This document shows, piece by piece, positions 27,701 through 42,700 of a stretch of DNA of 64,000 nucleotides. Both the position numbers and the translations under genes were made by a program. Position 1 is the stretch's first letter. Each line of letters starts with the position of its first letter. The stretch covers positions 345,161-409,160 of the forward strand of contig VWZF01002930.1 in the NCBI GenBank assembly GCA_013396755.1, written 5' to 3'. The stretch is from Sclerurus mexicanus. Its lineage: Eukaryota > Chordata > Aves > Passeriformes > Furnariidae. Below the pieces are notes generated by a model, which saw nothing but the letters and a program-made list of their open reading frames with translations, did no database searches and was not told the origin of the DNA.

Positions 27701-30700
27701 CTTTCTAATTCTTCTTTAAAAGAGTAACAAACTCCCTGCCATGACTGGTAACAAAGGTCCTTTTTTGAGACCTGTTTTTGAGCCTGTTTTACGGCACAGG
27801 CTGTGCTCGGAGAAGATGCAGTGGGGCACTCCTGCTGTAAGATCCTTCAGACAAAACTGGGACAGTTCCTGTGGCTCCAGGACTGTCCAACACACCAGCC
27901 CTCTCCCCTCCACACAACACAGGGGGAAGATGTGCTACTCCACTTCCCTGACAGGCTGTGGGAGCAGTTTCCACACTGTCCAAATTCGGCCAGATCTCTT
28001 TGCTCAGTCATCTTAAAAGGAAACCTGAGACAAGACTTGGTGGCAGTTCTCATGGAAAGCGTTTTCACTTTGTAAGAAAAAAGGTAATTTTTTTCCCCCA
28101 AGCTCAAGTTCTACTGAAGTGCTTTGAAGTCTCACAGCTTTCCATCAAATCTATTAATCTATCCTCCCCTTCTCCTTAGGTAGCACAAAAATAACCTTTC
28201 TTTCTTTCTTTTGACTGTGTCAATATTGCTGGATTTTTTAAAATCTGTATATATGAGTGTCCAGCTATAACATGGACACTCATCTGGCCTTGGACCAAAT
28301 TTGCAAAGTGTCCTCTCAAACTAATTTGGAAGAAATGCTCTAAATGTGTATGAACTGGGACAGCTGAGCTCCCACACCGGTACCTCTCTATTTTACACCT
28401 CTGCAGTTTTTGGGTATGGGGAGGGGTGGCCATGCAGAGTACAAAAGATTTCACTTTTGCTACCACAAAACTTAATCTTCCAAATAATTGTTTGTGCTGT
28501 GCATTATTGAATGTGTGGTCACTGCGAATGTCTGACAGCACAGACTCATGCAAGCAGTGCAGGCACCACTTCCCACAAGCTCACTAATTACCAGGCCCTC
28601 CCCGTCCCTCTTCTTTCCTATTAAAACCTCCCATCTCTGAAGTCACACCATTGCTATTCCAGCAGCAGCCAATGTGGCAGAGACGTGGCTGATGAAATCC
28701 CTGTGAAACCCTCCCTTAAAGAGCAGAAAACTGCTGACAAAGACACAAAAAGCACTGAGGGTGCATCTGACAAAGCTGGAGAGATAAAGAATGCCAAAGG
28801 ATGCCGAGGAAAACAGCTGTGTATCGAGGGTATGGCAGAGAGCAGCTTGCCATGAATCCAGAAATGCTTCCTTTCAGAGGCAAATGTCATACCTGTCCTT
28901 GTAACTCACATGCTTTGTCTTTTGTATTTTGTTGTTTCTACTGTTTTAAATAGAAGCACACATAATAGCACTGACACGACTTGGCTTGTTAGGTAACAGA
29001 AACCCCCGGCTCTAGCAATGCTTTGTGCACACACGAGCTGCTGAACAGTCCCACTGCCTCCCCCTCCCCGTTCCTCCTCTGCCACCTGGAACCCTGCCAC
29101 GAGCCCTCCACGTCCTGTGCACGGTGCACCGGGTACTTACCTTTCCCACACGTCGTCGTGCACTCCGTTTTCCCAACCTGCTTCCAGTTGTGTTCTCGGT
29201 TCTGTCTTGGTGCTTGCATAGCAGGCACCTGGTTTTCTGGCTGGTGAGAGGGAAATCTTCCTGGCTGAATAACTGGAAAGGTTCCAGCTGACTGTCCCGT
29301 GAGAATATCTGTCTCCCTGTGCAAATCCTCATCCTCACGGCTTACACTGTCTGGCATTCCCAGCTGACCATTCAACGGCTCCCCTGATGATGGACAATAA
29401 CAGAGAGGTAAAACAACGAGCCTCACATGCAAACATCAGTCTATGCTTTGATCCACTAATAGTCAGAACTGGAGCATCATTATATTTGGAAGCACCTTTA
29501 ATCTCCTACGTAGAGACCCCCTAAGAGTGACCTGCAAAGATTGTGTTGTTTTAAACTAAGGTAACAAGTCTCAGCCAGCAAATACTTTAAAAACTAAAAC
29601 TGAAGAATCTCCAAACACGCTGTAGAGTTAATACACCCAGGGTGTCAAAATTTCCCACAGCTTTTTGTTTTTGTACCATGCTCTGCACCCTGTGCCTCCC
29701 CATGTCCCTGCACAGCTGCTCCTCTTTACAAACAGCCTGCAAACACACGGAGAAATTTGTCAGGGCAAGTCACGAACATTAAAACCAGGACCAAATTCAC
29801 TTCAGGACTTTGTAAGAGTACACACAGCACACATCCACAGCCCAGTCAGGAGCACAGGCTGCCCAGACTCCGGCTTGGGAAGGAAACACTATTCTGTTTG
29901 ATCCTCTCCAGTTGGGAGAGGAAAGAGAAGCTATGAAGGGTTGTTTTAAATTATCTCAAACTCCAAAAAGAAAGATCCTGTTCTATTTAATTTCTGAGAC
30001 GAGGTTACAACACTCCAGCTCATGCAAACCCATGGACAGAACTGTTACTGAAAGCAGAAATCTATGACCAGATTCCCATCCAAAGGATAAATAATCCCTG
30101 CCAGTATTAATTCACTGAAGTTACTAAATCTGTGCTGACCTCTCATTCAACACGGAGGGTGCAATCCTGGGCCTCTCCCACATCCATGTCAGCATTTACA
30201 CTGAATTTAACGGTATGAATGTCTCCATTAGTTTACTGGGTAACAAAACACGTTTAACAATAGGAAATGGTGGCATTTTACCTGGCCTCCTGTGAGCCAG
30301 CAGCTGAGGACTAATGACATTGTCTCCTGGAATGATGTACTCATAATGTATGCCTGGGTTAGGCTGCTGATGTATCATCTAAAAAGAAAAACAGCCATGC
30401 ATTGAGTTCTTCCATTTGTGATGTTGCTAATACCTAAAACACTGCTCAGCTACATAACATTATTCAGCACTGGTTAGGATAGAAGCAATGGTTAAATGAC
30501 TGTCTCCAAAAAATGCAAAAAGAAGAAAATACAAATTACTGTTTGCAAAAAGGAATATACAAGTTACTGCGTTTGCAAACCGAGCCAGCTCACGATGGCA
30601 GAGAAACTATTTGAACCTTCCTTGAAAAAAAAAAAAAAGCCCCAGCCCCGGCTTTGCCTCTCAGCAGGGTGAGCAGCAGGGGCTCACACCAGGGCTCAGC

Positions 30701-33700
30701 AGAGAGGTCAACAAAACATCCTCGGAGAGCAGGAGCTCGGCAGGTGCCTGAGGAAACAAAAGCAAGGAAGAAAGCAAGCAGAGAGAAATAAATACCACGG
30801 CCCCCAAAGGACACATCTAGCCCTCTGCCTTCTCACAGGTTCACCTGGGCACCGGCACAGAGCACGAGACAGCACACACGTGTTGTTCCGTGTGAACAGC
30901 TCCCAAACCCCACTGCTCCTGCCCAGCCCATGGGGCCTCAGCAGCTGGGAGGAACCTGCAAATCCTCCTCCGTGAAGGGGCAGGTCGGGGAGGATCACAG
31001 CCATGGAGGGTACACAAGGGCAGGGAGAACCACGTTCGGAAAGGCTCCACTGCGGCCAATGTGACCAATCGGGGAGCGGGGGCAGCGTGAGGGAGAAAAC
31101 CAGACTCCATTTTGTACAGCACGCAATAATGGGATTTGACTTCACAGCTGTGAATTCAGAAACCAGGAAACCCCTAACAACCCGATGTACAGCAATAAAC
31201 TTCCTCTTACATGAAACAGCTCTTGCTTGTAGCTCTCCTTCTTGACACTTGGTCTCATCAAGCAGTTTCATGGTCTTTCTTCCATTTGGCATAATTTTGT
31301 ACTCCTACAAGCAACCTCCCAGCTAAAAACCACTGGCACTGCCCTCACTGTGAGCCCTGCCCAGCAGGGATGGAGGGCACACAGCCCAGAGCCCTGCCCA
31401 GCAGGGATGGAGGGCACACAGCCCAGAGCCCTGCCCAGCAGGGATGGAGGGCACACGTGGCAAAGGCTCACGCTGGTGCTGCAGCAGCTGAAGAGCGCCC
31501 GTGCAATCCTCCTGCATCCTTCCACGTTCATGTGCAGCTGAATGAAGCTGTAATCTCAGTGCAGCCAGACTCCCAGTGCTTTACAGCAAGCCTCAACTCT
31601 ATCGAAGTGTCCTTTATGAAACACAGGCAGGAACCAAAAGGTTTCCCCCCTTAAATGTGACAGCGAAGCCGAGTGTTTTCAGAGTGCTGCTGCACAAGCC
31701 CCCAGGTGCTGACACAAGCCAGCCTGTGAGAGTCACTGTTACTTGTTTAAGCAGATGAGACCTGAGCCAGCTTTGACCTTCTGACAGCTTTTTAAACTGT
31801 TAGCGGCACACTCCATACCCAAGTGGCTTCTGTCACGTTGCTGCTGTGAGTCTGAGCACTGCCAGGCTGGAAGTGCAGGGCTGTCAGAGCTGCTCATTTC
31901 ACTGCCTCTGCTTTGATTACTTCACTACTGCTTCTACTGACACCTACGCTTTAGTCCTGAGCTCTTAGTGGGGAGTAGTCTGGGAAAAGCCTCAGCCTAC
32001 ACTCAAAGTACCTTTTTGGAAAAACAAGACAAACAAACCCACAAAACCCAAGCAAAGAGCAGAGCTTGCACTAGCTCTTTGGTTCTGATGATCCATGGGC
32101 CTAAAAGGAAGAAGTCATGCTATGCCAATGGCCTAATGACCCAGCAGAGCACAATTAGTGCTTCAAGGCTTCACTAAACTCGTCACAGCAATTAATACCA
32201 ACTAGGGAGTCAGACCTTTGTTTTTCCTTGTGTCAAAATCACTCTTTCCTTGCCAAATGTAATAGCAGTTCCTCTCTACTCTGTCCCTCAGAGATCACTC
32301 ACTTTTCTGCACCGTCTAATAATGCACTGCCTGTAGTACTTTTTTGAAAGGGTTGGTCCTTCCAATGTCACTTTGTCATCCAAAAAATGTACCCTCTTTG
32401 TGTTTGGTCCTGAGAGAACCAGTAACTGTGAGCTGACTTCAGCAGAAGAGTTCCCTCCCCCTTCCAGAACCAGGACCCTGCTCTTTAGATGGTTCCAGAA
32501 AGAACTTTCCAATGGCTTTTCCATCACATTTCTCAAAACAACTGACAGGCACATGTTATAAAGAGCTTAACTGATGAAGTCCTTAATTATTGTCCCAGCT
32601 TTCCTGCAGGAAAATACCTGCAGTGATTGAATAGCTTTGCTCTGAGTTAGTGGCCTTAAGTCTTTGCAGCAATGAATCCTTCACACTTGGACAGCACTTG
32701 CATCTCTTTATCTTGCTATTTATAACCTCCAATAAATCAGAGAGCTTTTTCCTCTGCTTTTTCAGAGCGGAAGAAAGACAGCATGATCTCAGGAAAACAG
32801 AACAGAAAGCCATTTGAAGTTCCCATCTGCAAATCTCTTCATTCTACAGAGAGCAGCAGGATCACGAGTATGGATGAAAAGGGAATGACATGATTCGGGC
32901 AAGACAAAGGCTGAAGAGAGACACCTGTATCTGCACGGCTGCACACTGCAAACCTGGGAGAGGGGCTGTGTCAGACTGATGATTGCTTTGCTTTCATCCA
33001 GCACTATCCATCTTTATCTTCCCATACTATATAAAAAAAGACATTAAACTACCATCTTGTAATGAACTGTAGTATTGCTCATCTGAACAAGAAACATCTC
33101 AGATAAGAGTGCAGTCAAATCAGATGTGGCAATCCACAGCAGCAGCCAGAGAGCAAACAAGGCTGTGCCCATCATGTCACCTTCAAACAGTCACTGCAGA
33201 AGCAGGAAAAGGAGAGACTAAGCCTAAACTAAAACATTGCACTATCATAAATTTAAACTTCAGGCTTTTTTATGGTATTGCTTTGGAAATAGCTGTTTAA
33301 TCCATTTCCTGACCCTTTTCTCTCTGGGTCATTACATATTAGGCATCAATCAGCTGACAATAAAATCTCCCAGCCAAGCCTCAACTCACAAACCCTGTGG
33401 CTGCACAAGGACATGGATGTTTTAAAAGCAGAGTCTGCACTACAGAGTCTAAGAGCCCAATCACTTATTTTTCCAGGCTTTTACCAGTCATACATTGCCA
33501 TCAGTTGGAAAAGGAGTTTGGATCGGCTGGACTGGATGATCTTAGAGGTCTTTTCCAACCTTAATGATTCCAATGTTAGCATAATTATTACATTGCTTTA
33601 TTAAGGCACCATGTTGCAGATGGGGAGTAACTTTGCCAACATTTAACTTTTCCCAGCTTAGTAATCAGGGTAGTTACTATTAATTTTTCTATGAAATGAC

Positions 33701-36700
33701 CCAGCACTCTCCATTTTCCACCCTATATTGCACACAAGGACAAAAAAAGCCATAGCTGGATGAAACAACCATACAATCAGTTAAACTAGCTTTTTTTCAA
33801 TAAATTGATTTTACTGTGTGGGAGTTTATAATCTCAGAGCAGACCATTTATCTCTGAATAAGTTGTAATCAATTCCAGTTATATTTCTTACTTCAGTATG
33901 ATGAACTGAAAACCTGCCCCCTCTGAAGTAAAAAGCTTTTTCAGTTTGTCTTCTCTCTTCCTTTCTCCAGCAGCTATTATCTACGGCCTGCCAGCACAGC
34001 CTCGTATTAAATCTGCCCTGCTTCAAATCCTACTTTCTGCAGGTTTTTTGGACATGTTTCTTTTGAAGGAAACTGAGATGGCATCCCTCTGCCCGGCTTA
34101 GGCATTTGCTTGACCACTGTAAAGTTGAACTATTTGCTTCAATTGAACAGTTTTGCTTTGATAAGAGAGTATCCGGAGGAAATCCAGCTCACAAAAAACC
34201 AACCAAACAAAAAACCAACCAAATAAAAAACCAACAAACAAAACAAAAAAAAAGTCCCAGACAACATTTGTATGATTTATCTCCATTTTGCTGAGTAAGT
34301 AAAATGGGTTTTACTGGATCAGTCAAGTCCAAGGGAAAAGGGCTTGACTTGAGATTTCCTGTGATCTGGAGTGAGATGGAAACAACAGCAAACAAGCGTA
34401 ACATATCCAAAGTAACATTTCAGAACGGAAGTTAACGAGCGTTACCAATGAACCGAACATGCTGCTGTTCCAGCAGGCAGATTAACCTGAGCAGTGACTC
34501 ACATAGACATCGAGGACCTCGTTGGTGGGGCCGTCAGCCAAGAAGGACTCTCCGGCGGTGCTGGAGATCTCGTTGGGGCGCCGGTAGGTGAACATGGTGC
34601 CGCCGCCCTCGTACCTGCCCGGCCGGTCGATGGCCCAGTTGCCGTTGATGATGGAGCGACCCGAGCGGCTGCGCAGGGCTGCAGGGCAGGGACACACACA
34701 CACACACAGGGCTGCTGTCAGGGCACAGCTCCTCCACTCTGCCGCCCGCCCCAGCCCCAGCGGGGCAGGAATGGAACAGCCGTGGCTCCTACGCAGAGTG
34801 GGGGGCTCGATCAGCCTCCAAGCACCCACCACTCCAGTGGTGTTTGTGGTTTCAGGTCAGCTTGCACAGCCTTGCCTTGAGCACAAACAGAGGTGTGCAA
34901 CACTGATATACTGTCTAATAACTAGCAACCATTTGGATTGCAGTCCCATGGGCTCCATCAATCATCCCTGCACCAAACCACTCCTGCCACACCTCTAGAG
35001 GCCAAGGATTCAGCAATCTACTTTTCCAAAGTAACCTTCCATAACAAATGAACATGAGAATACATGTACAATCTGTAAATTTAAAATATAAATGAGCTCA
35101 GTCTTTATTAATATCCCAGTTCCTGCAAGAAAAGAAAAAAAATTAAATCTGCTCTTAAAGGAAAACAAGGTAGAAACTGAATAGAATGGGTATAAAAGTA
35201 GACAATTTAATCTACAAGACTTTATATTATTGCGTTCCCTTATTTATACACTGCAAGATTTATTTTTTTTAATAGCTCTGGACAAAACGTAAGCTGTAGG
35301 AAGGGTTAAAGCAGCTGCCTGCCACCAGTTCTGAACCCATGAGAAAGAAGCCCATACTAGTGAGAGTCTTTATTTTAAAGGGAATACACTGGACTGCTCC
35401 TGGACCTCTTGTCCCTGTAAGAGCCTTGAAGGGTGAAGTTTAAGCTGCATTCACACAAACTTGGAGGGTCTAAGTCAACAGGGAGAACTTCCCACCTCCT
35501 TGGACTTCACCGACACACTAAAAACAGTCTCTACACCATGAAGCTCAGCTGAAAAATACTTTATACAGCCTCAGCCACGACAATGGTCTCACCATTGCTC
35601 ATACAGTGCTGTGAGGAAAAATCATGGCTCACACACTGGTGCACAAAGGTTAAATATGAAACCCAGTCACATTATTTACTTGCTATTTATATGCTACTTA
35701 CATTTGTTACTTCTTAATTAAAAAATCTGTGGATTAAACACTTCTGCAAAATTTATTGGAGACTGGTTTTACATCGGTTTATTAATGTGGAACATTTCCT
35801 TAACTTTATTATCTGAGTATTTCTGCTTAGATTGATGCTAAACAAATAAATGAATTACCAAGAGCTCAGCAGAAAGCAAGAGCTGGCTGAGATTAAATCA
35901 TTCTTAATAAAGAAGCTGTAGAAAGATGGCTGTCTGAGAAGCTGAGAGCACATTAAATTTTCATTTCAAATCCAACATATGACAGATTTGAAAGAGGCCT
36001 CTCCATAAAAAGGGAAAAAGTGCCTCTTTCATGTCCTGATCACTCTGCAGCTACCACCTCAACTCTGCCCCCCCAAGAATTTTTATGGTGCTAATATTTT
36101 TTGCCAAAGCATGAAAGATTATGGAAAGCTTTACCATTAATTCCTCATGAGGAATTCCTCATGCAGGCTGTAGCTCATTTAATCCAGCTTTCATCTCGGA
36201 AACAGCTTTTTAACTCAAACAGTGTTGTTTACAGTGGCCTTCAATGATGTTTTGCAGTAGTGATACGGAGTATTTCAGGATACAAACTCTGAGCAATATT
36301 TCCATACAACCAGCCTGATATATTTTGTAGATGTCTTGCTGAATGACTCCCATTTTTCGAACCATTTCCATGTGGGGCCAGGACCTCGCTATTTGCAGTA
36401 CATTTTCACCCCAAACAGGCACAGTACCAATAATAAAATGAAACCTCTCAAGTCTGGCAACAGCACTAATACTCAGAGTCATCTAGTGTATTTTTCTGTC
36501 CTAAGGCCTTTCTGTCTGGGAGAACAGTGTCCTAAGCCCTCCTTAATTGCTTTACAAACCATAACAAGACTTTAGACAGACAGAATCAAAGTCATTTCCC
36601 ATATACAAGAGTTCGTAAGTGTCTGTCCTCTGTCCTGCCCCAAGCAGGGAGCAGTTCCTCCGCCAGGAAGGGGAGGCCAGTCTGGATGGTCAGTGGGAAT

Positions 36701-39700
36701 GGAAGGCAAAGCGTGTGCTGCTGAGGTCAGCTGGGAACGTCCTGCTGGTGATTTAATCCAGGGAACCTGGACCAGCTGCAGACACGCTCGGGGTGCAAGT
36801 CACAGACTTATCAGAGAAGTTTTTACGATGCCTTATCAACATCCTCAACAGAGGCACCCACAGCAGGTGAGGGGGGACATGGGCAGGGCTCTCAAGCTGT
36901 GTTTGCTTGGCAGCTGCCAATTAATCCAAAGCATCTGACAGACAACCATCTAATTTTTACACAATTTTTACTGCACACCTCACATTTGGAGCCTATTTTT
37001 TATATGTTATTTTAATAGGGGTTTTTTGCCTTTTTTTTTTTTCCTAAATTCTGCTGCTGTTTAAGTTGAATTAAAATGCAAGAAGGTCTTGGCCATACTA
37101 GCTCTCTACAGAAACAGCACCACCTTCCCAGCATGTTTAAAGCAAGTGGCCAGACAGGCTGCAATAAGGAGTAAGATTAGTTCTGAATAAGCACTACGAT
37201 GAAATAAGTGAAAAAAACCCACCCAACTTCTACTGTTTATGTTTCCTGCACAAAAATAAATTATACGGAGTTTTCAGAGACAAATCTGAACTATTCACAC
37301 ACTGCATTATAAAAACCAGGGCATGGTAGTGCAGCTGGTGCTCCTCACCCATACAGATACCCTCTGGTGCAACCCCCCGAGGTAAGCTGGTTTCTTGGTG
37401 CAAACTCCACAGTCAGAGAAACTTGGAAGGGAAGGGTTTGCTGGAACAGTCCAAAAGTGGGCTGCATGGAGCTGGTCATTAAGTGTGAGCAGCCAAAACG
37501 ACAGGCTCTTGGTCAGCTCTCACGGATCAGCTCCTCACACCACCGCCCCGCTCAACGCCCGTGGGCTGTAACACTCTCGCGCCAAAAGTACTTGAAGACA
37601 ACTTCAGACACTTAAAAAAAACCCCAAACGCAACAAAACCCAAAAAACCAGTTCAGTTCTTCAAGACACACCTTGCCTTCAGCCTGCCAGCCTTGCAGGA
37701 TGGAGGACACAACACCTCTGAGGTCGGTATGGAAGGAGCACATGGAGCACAATGCAGAAATACAGAAAGCAATGAATACAACAAGCCACAGCACGCAGCT
37801 TCTGGGCTACTTAAGGCACCTCTGAAGGACAAAGAGGAAAAAAGCCAAATGCCTAGAAACTCAATAATAAACAGTGTTAAAATAGTGAAATCTGCACTAG
37901 TTCAAAGGGCTTCTCTGAAATAACTCCTTTCCAAAAGGACAGATATTTGCTGATTATCAGAACACACCTTAGTTACAGGGTATTAAGAAGAAATTTGGCA
38001 CACTCCTCATGGACTGAATTATCTGTTATTTGCCTCTGAATTTTTGAATTCAAACTCCTATTGAGGTCATGGCAAAGCTCCCAAAGGACTCTCAGCTTAA
38101 TTCGAGAAATATGAGTAGGGCTAAGATCTCATGATCAGTCAGAATCAAATGATTTTAACAATCTGATCCCACAAAACCCTTATTGCAGAGCCAACAGAGG
38201 ATATTAGAAAATGGCCAGCAGGTCACTGACGGGGCCCTGAATTAGGATCAGATTGAAGAGAAGTCTCTGCAGGCTGAACACCTTTACCTCGGGCACTGTT
38301 TGGTTTCTTCACGGGCAGCTAACACAGGGTAAGGGTACAGAGCAGAGAGTGGGGACCTCGGCTGAGAAGGGCTGTGTCACACAGTCCTAATGCCAAGAAT
38401 ACTTCCTAATACAAAATTTTAGGACAATCCCCCCCTTGTGTATGCTCCACTATTGCTCAACCCAGCAAGGACCGGAAGCAAACACAAGACAAAAGCATAA
38501 TGTGACTTGTCATGTGTTTTTAAGATCTGGACTGAAATCAGGAGCAAAAAGGATCTTGTGGTATTTCCAGTCCTTTTTTCAAAGCCAATCAGAACCTTCT
38601 GCACAAGTATCCAAATTTTAGAGACTTATTCATGAACAGATCTGGGAAGCATCTGAAATTTTGGGTGTGTCTTACTACAAAGCTACCCTATAACACAGAC
38701 CCCTATCCTAACAAATCTTACTGATTTTTTCACCTCCTAAGAACTTCCAAATCTACTTTTTGGAAGTCCAACACAAAACTTTGAATAGCTTGGGCATATA
38801 CTTAGTTTGCAAAGGTGCTGCTGCATGTTATCCATGCACTGAGTAGCAGTCATAACATTGCAAATTAAATATGAACTATAACGTTAGTATTTAAGCAAAT
38901 GCTTCAATATTTTTACAGTACACACTAGATAACAGTACCAGATTTTCAACACCATTACAAGGAAATGATAAGTCAAGTATACTGTTATTTCCAAAGAAAG
39001 GCTTATGAAGTTGTTTTTCTTATCTAAAATATTAGGTAGGCTTCAGATTAACAACCTAATCCTGCTCAAGGAGTTGTTCTGATATTCTCCTTAGGGAGCC
39101 ATCATATAAAAGAAATCCCACTCCACAGGGGAATAAATTTGGAACACTGAATTGCATTAAAACAATTCTGCCAAGTTTGTCCTGAGGTCCTGCTTTGGCA
39201 GGTTTTATCCTCCCACCACGATGGTGTCAAAAAAACAAGCACAAAAGTCTGCTGTTCTGCTGTGTTAGGTCTAGTTTACTGTTGTCCCATTTCTGAGGAA
39301 GCAATCATCTTCTGGATACATTCCCTGAGAGCAGCAAACCCCACTAGAGCTTTCCAAAGGCTCCTGACTTTGTTTTCTACCTCCAAAAAGAAAATACTAT
39401 TTACTTGCTTAAAGGTGAAGGTTTTACAGCATAGCACTGCAAACAGAAGCGCTCACTTTCTGCACTGCAGCAAACAATCATTTTCCTTTTGGAGTCTAAC
39501 TGTTGCTCTCTAATTTCCCCCTGCTGATGCAGCTTCCTCTCCACTCAGCTGTGCTGTTCCTTTTTATGCTCTGACTCCAAAAGCCATGTCGTTGCATCAG
39601 CTCAAGGAAAATGCTGGGACAACAAAGCAGAGCAGACAGTTAACTCCTAATGCAATTACCAATACGGGCTTTGAGGAAAAAACCCTGATTTGTCAAGTAC

Positions 39701-42700
39701 CTGTACAATCCGCTCAGGCCCAGAGACTCCAGCAGGTTCCAAGTCTCTACAGCTTCAGTGAATCTCCCAACAGACTGCAGGTTCAGTCTGCGTCAGCGAG
39801 CGATGCAGGATTCCTCCCCTGCTAACAGCCTGCCCTGGTGGGGACTGGTAACAGCCAGCTGCACCAGAACCACCTGAGCCAGTCTGAGCCTCCTCCTGGG
39901 TTCCCTCTGATGAGCAGCAACAGGAAAGAACCACCCTCTCTGAGCACAGCATTCTCACTGCAGCTTCCAAGGCTGGGGATCTTGGGGCTCATTTTCAGTT
40001 CTCTTCCTATTACTTCTTCCCTTCTTTAAAACTGCTCTAATAAAAACCCCTTCTCCAGTTTTCAAGCAGGTGCTTTTGAGTGATTTATGACTTTTAACAC
40101 TATTATTCATAAGTGCAAAATTAGTAACACTTACATGATTCCCAGGCTTTCCATGAGGAGAAAGTTACTCAAAGCCAACATTCCCAAATGTTGACATATG
40201 ACACTAAATAGCAGAGAACTAGAGAATACTCTAAAGACAATTCTGAATACTCTAAAGAGTGTTCTCACCCAGAGCATACAATTAGTTACTAACAGCATTT
40301 ATTGTAGGATATAGTAACATTTACTGGGAAAGCAAATGAAGGAACAAGAGGAAACAACTGAGATGCAGCTCATCTTTTAGTGTTATGTTTATGAGGTCTC
40401 CGGCATAAAAATAAACTTGCTTAGTCCTCTTTAGCATGACAGGCTTTCATAAAGTCAGGGAGGCGTGGAGGCATTAATGTTTATATACACATGCTGTTAA
40501 CTGCATATGCAAATGCTGCACTGCCTCAGGATCTCAATAACCTCCACCAAAGATGCAACAACCCAGCTGTTCACCATGGGTGTTTTAATCCCCAGCTGGT
40601 ATCCAAGCGTATGGACTGCAGTGAGTCAGAAAGTCCTGTGGGAATGACAGCACCCCCAAACCCAGCTACTGCATTTCAGGAGTACCCTGTTACAGCCCCC
40701 GTACTGGAGGGCAGAGACCAGCTGTCAGAAGGCAGCACAACCTTTGGGGGAGGCAAGAATCACTCCAACAAAACCTGAAAAGGAGCAGCTTCCATTATTG
40801 TGCAACCAAGCTAAACCAAAGGGACTTACACATGTAATCCAGACAGCGATAGTACATGATAACAATGATGAGCTTTTCATTTATTCTCACCTAGACAATC
40901 TCTATAATTACATACCTAAAATACATTTTACTAAGTACTATTAAAATAATCCATAAAAAGCTCCTTCTAACTTGCACAGCAATTTCCCCTGAGTTGGAAG
41001 GGTAACAGTGAATGACTGAATTCTCAACCCCAGCCAAGTCAGTGTAAATATTGTGCTGTTTGCAATTGTATGTAACTTTACCATTGCTCAGGTCTGTCCT
41101 GAAAATACTGCAGAGGAAGGACAGAAGGGCTGGCCCCAAAGTCGACTGAGAGAAATTAAACGTGGAGATAAAGCACAGCACCAAACCCCAGAGAACTGGA
41201 GTAAGAACCATGATGTCTTGTTGCTGTACATAAACCATGGGAAATGCATATGCTGTTGCACATCTACTGTTCTGTTTTAGGAAATGCAGCACCTCAAAGG
41301 GAACTCCTGTGGTTCAGAGGGATGCAGGAGTTCATCAGCAGACTCCAACTCATAATTGTGGGCTCTTTATTTTTTATACAGAACTTCAAAAAGCCTTTTC
41401 CCATTCATACTTACACATCCTTAATTTCAGGGCATAACTAAGGTTGCAGTTTCTAAGTGGCAGTCTCAGAACTTCAGCTCTTACTGGGAATAACCACAAT
41501 TTCAATATAAACCCAGTGAAAAAACATGGCTTGAATTCTCAGCAACATCTTTCCTACCCTACCTCAGTAACATCAGGAAATACTCTCCCCTGGCAGGCTG
41601 TAAACCAGTTATTTAGAAATAACAAACAACATTCAGGACTCGGTAGTCTGCAGGAGGGACACCTTTCCAACACAGCATGTGGTATTTCAGCACGTGAACC
41701 TGCAGCTCAGAGTACCTGGCCTGGTGACACCGCTGCAGTTGGAACCTGGTTCCTGTGTTTCAGGAGTGGCTGTGCATGGCTCTGACCAGGAGAGCTGAGC
41801 CTTGTGGCACAGCCCAGCTGCACAGCACTTACCCCAGCACACGTTTGGCATAAATCCTACGGGCAGATCAATGCAATTGAATTATCTTCTAATCTAGACA
41901 TTAGTTCAGTCAGAAGGGCCACATCAGTGAAGTGCACATGTGTAAATACCCCACTCTTTTCTCCAGCTGGCATAACAAAAAATGTTTTGTACCTCCTTGT
42001 GCTCCCGACAACTGCCAAGAACTGGAATAGCTGCATGACAGCTAAGCTAAAAAAGCAGACTGGGACATCTCTGCAGAAAACAGCACTGTATCTCATGAGA
42101 ATCAAAAGCTAAAGGAGAAAGAATCATAACTGCCTCTTCTGTTTGCTAAATAGCTTTTAGCCCTTGCAATGAGAAACTGGAGCTAATGAAGGCTCCTAAG
42201 CTGTTTTGAATTTCAAGTGGAATTCCTCAAGAATTTTGGATGCTCTGTGTGGTAAAGTTGAACACTGTAACTCAAAACACACTGATCTGTGAGCTGCAAA
42301 GCACTGCTGGGTCCCCTAAGCTCAGACGTGAATTCCTCTGGCCCAGGGTCTGTCATTCCCACTCTCTGGAAGGCTTTCCGAGCCAGTGTCTGATTTCAGG
42401 CAAGTCGGACAAAGACACTCACGTCTCAAACCCAGTAACGTCTGAACGAGTGCCCACACCAGGACAGAGGAGACATCCAGAAGAGTCTTCTCCTCCTGAG
42501 CAGCATGTTGGAGATGAGCCCCCAGCTATCTGTGGGGCCAGAGCTCAGACCCAGGCCCAGCACACGTCAGGGCACTGGCCCGGAGAGCGAAGACCAAACA
42601 GAGATGGGTGGGAGAAGACTGGCTTTGATTATAATTCAGTATCCATTAAGGTAAGGATACAGGTGCTCTAATTAATTCAGGGGCTGTTACACTGAGGATA

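Larger units (their letters stand above)
30379..34502 (-). other. THSD4 intron between spacer exons
   Basis: A 4.1-kb phase 0 intron. It holds a 14-base A run at 30625-30638, an exon-like segment at 31211-31304, a 37-bp tandem repeat at 31354-31456, a CR1 tail near 33516-33572 and A/C-rich simple sequence at 34193-34256. No other gene is seen. Confidence 0.88.

Noticed and set aside
30708..31292. 194-codon minus-strand frame taken as a whole
   Set aside because: Beyond the short exon-like part at 31211-31304 it crosses a donor site into sequence with no coding character.
36693..36938. Plus-strand frame near 36.7 kb considered as a retroposed gene
   Set aside because: No recognisable protein, no poly(A) tail and no flanking duplication.
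42240..42671. 143-codon plus-strand frame in the large intron
   Set aside because: Antisense to THSD4, no recognised domain, and length within chance expectation for this much sequence.
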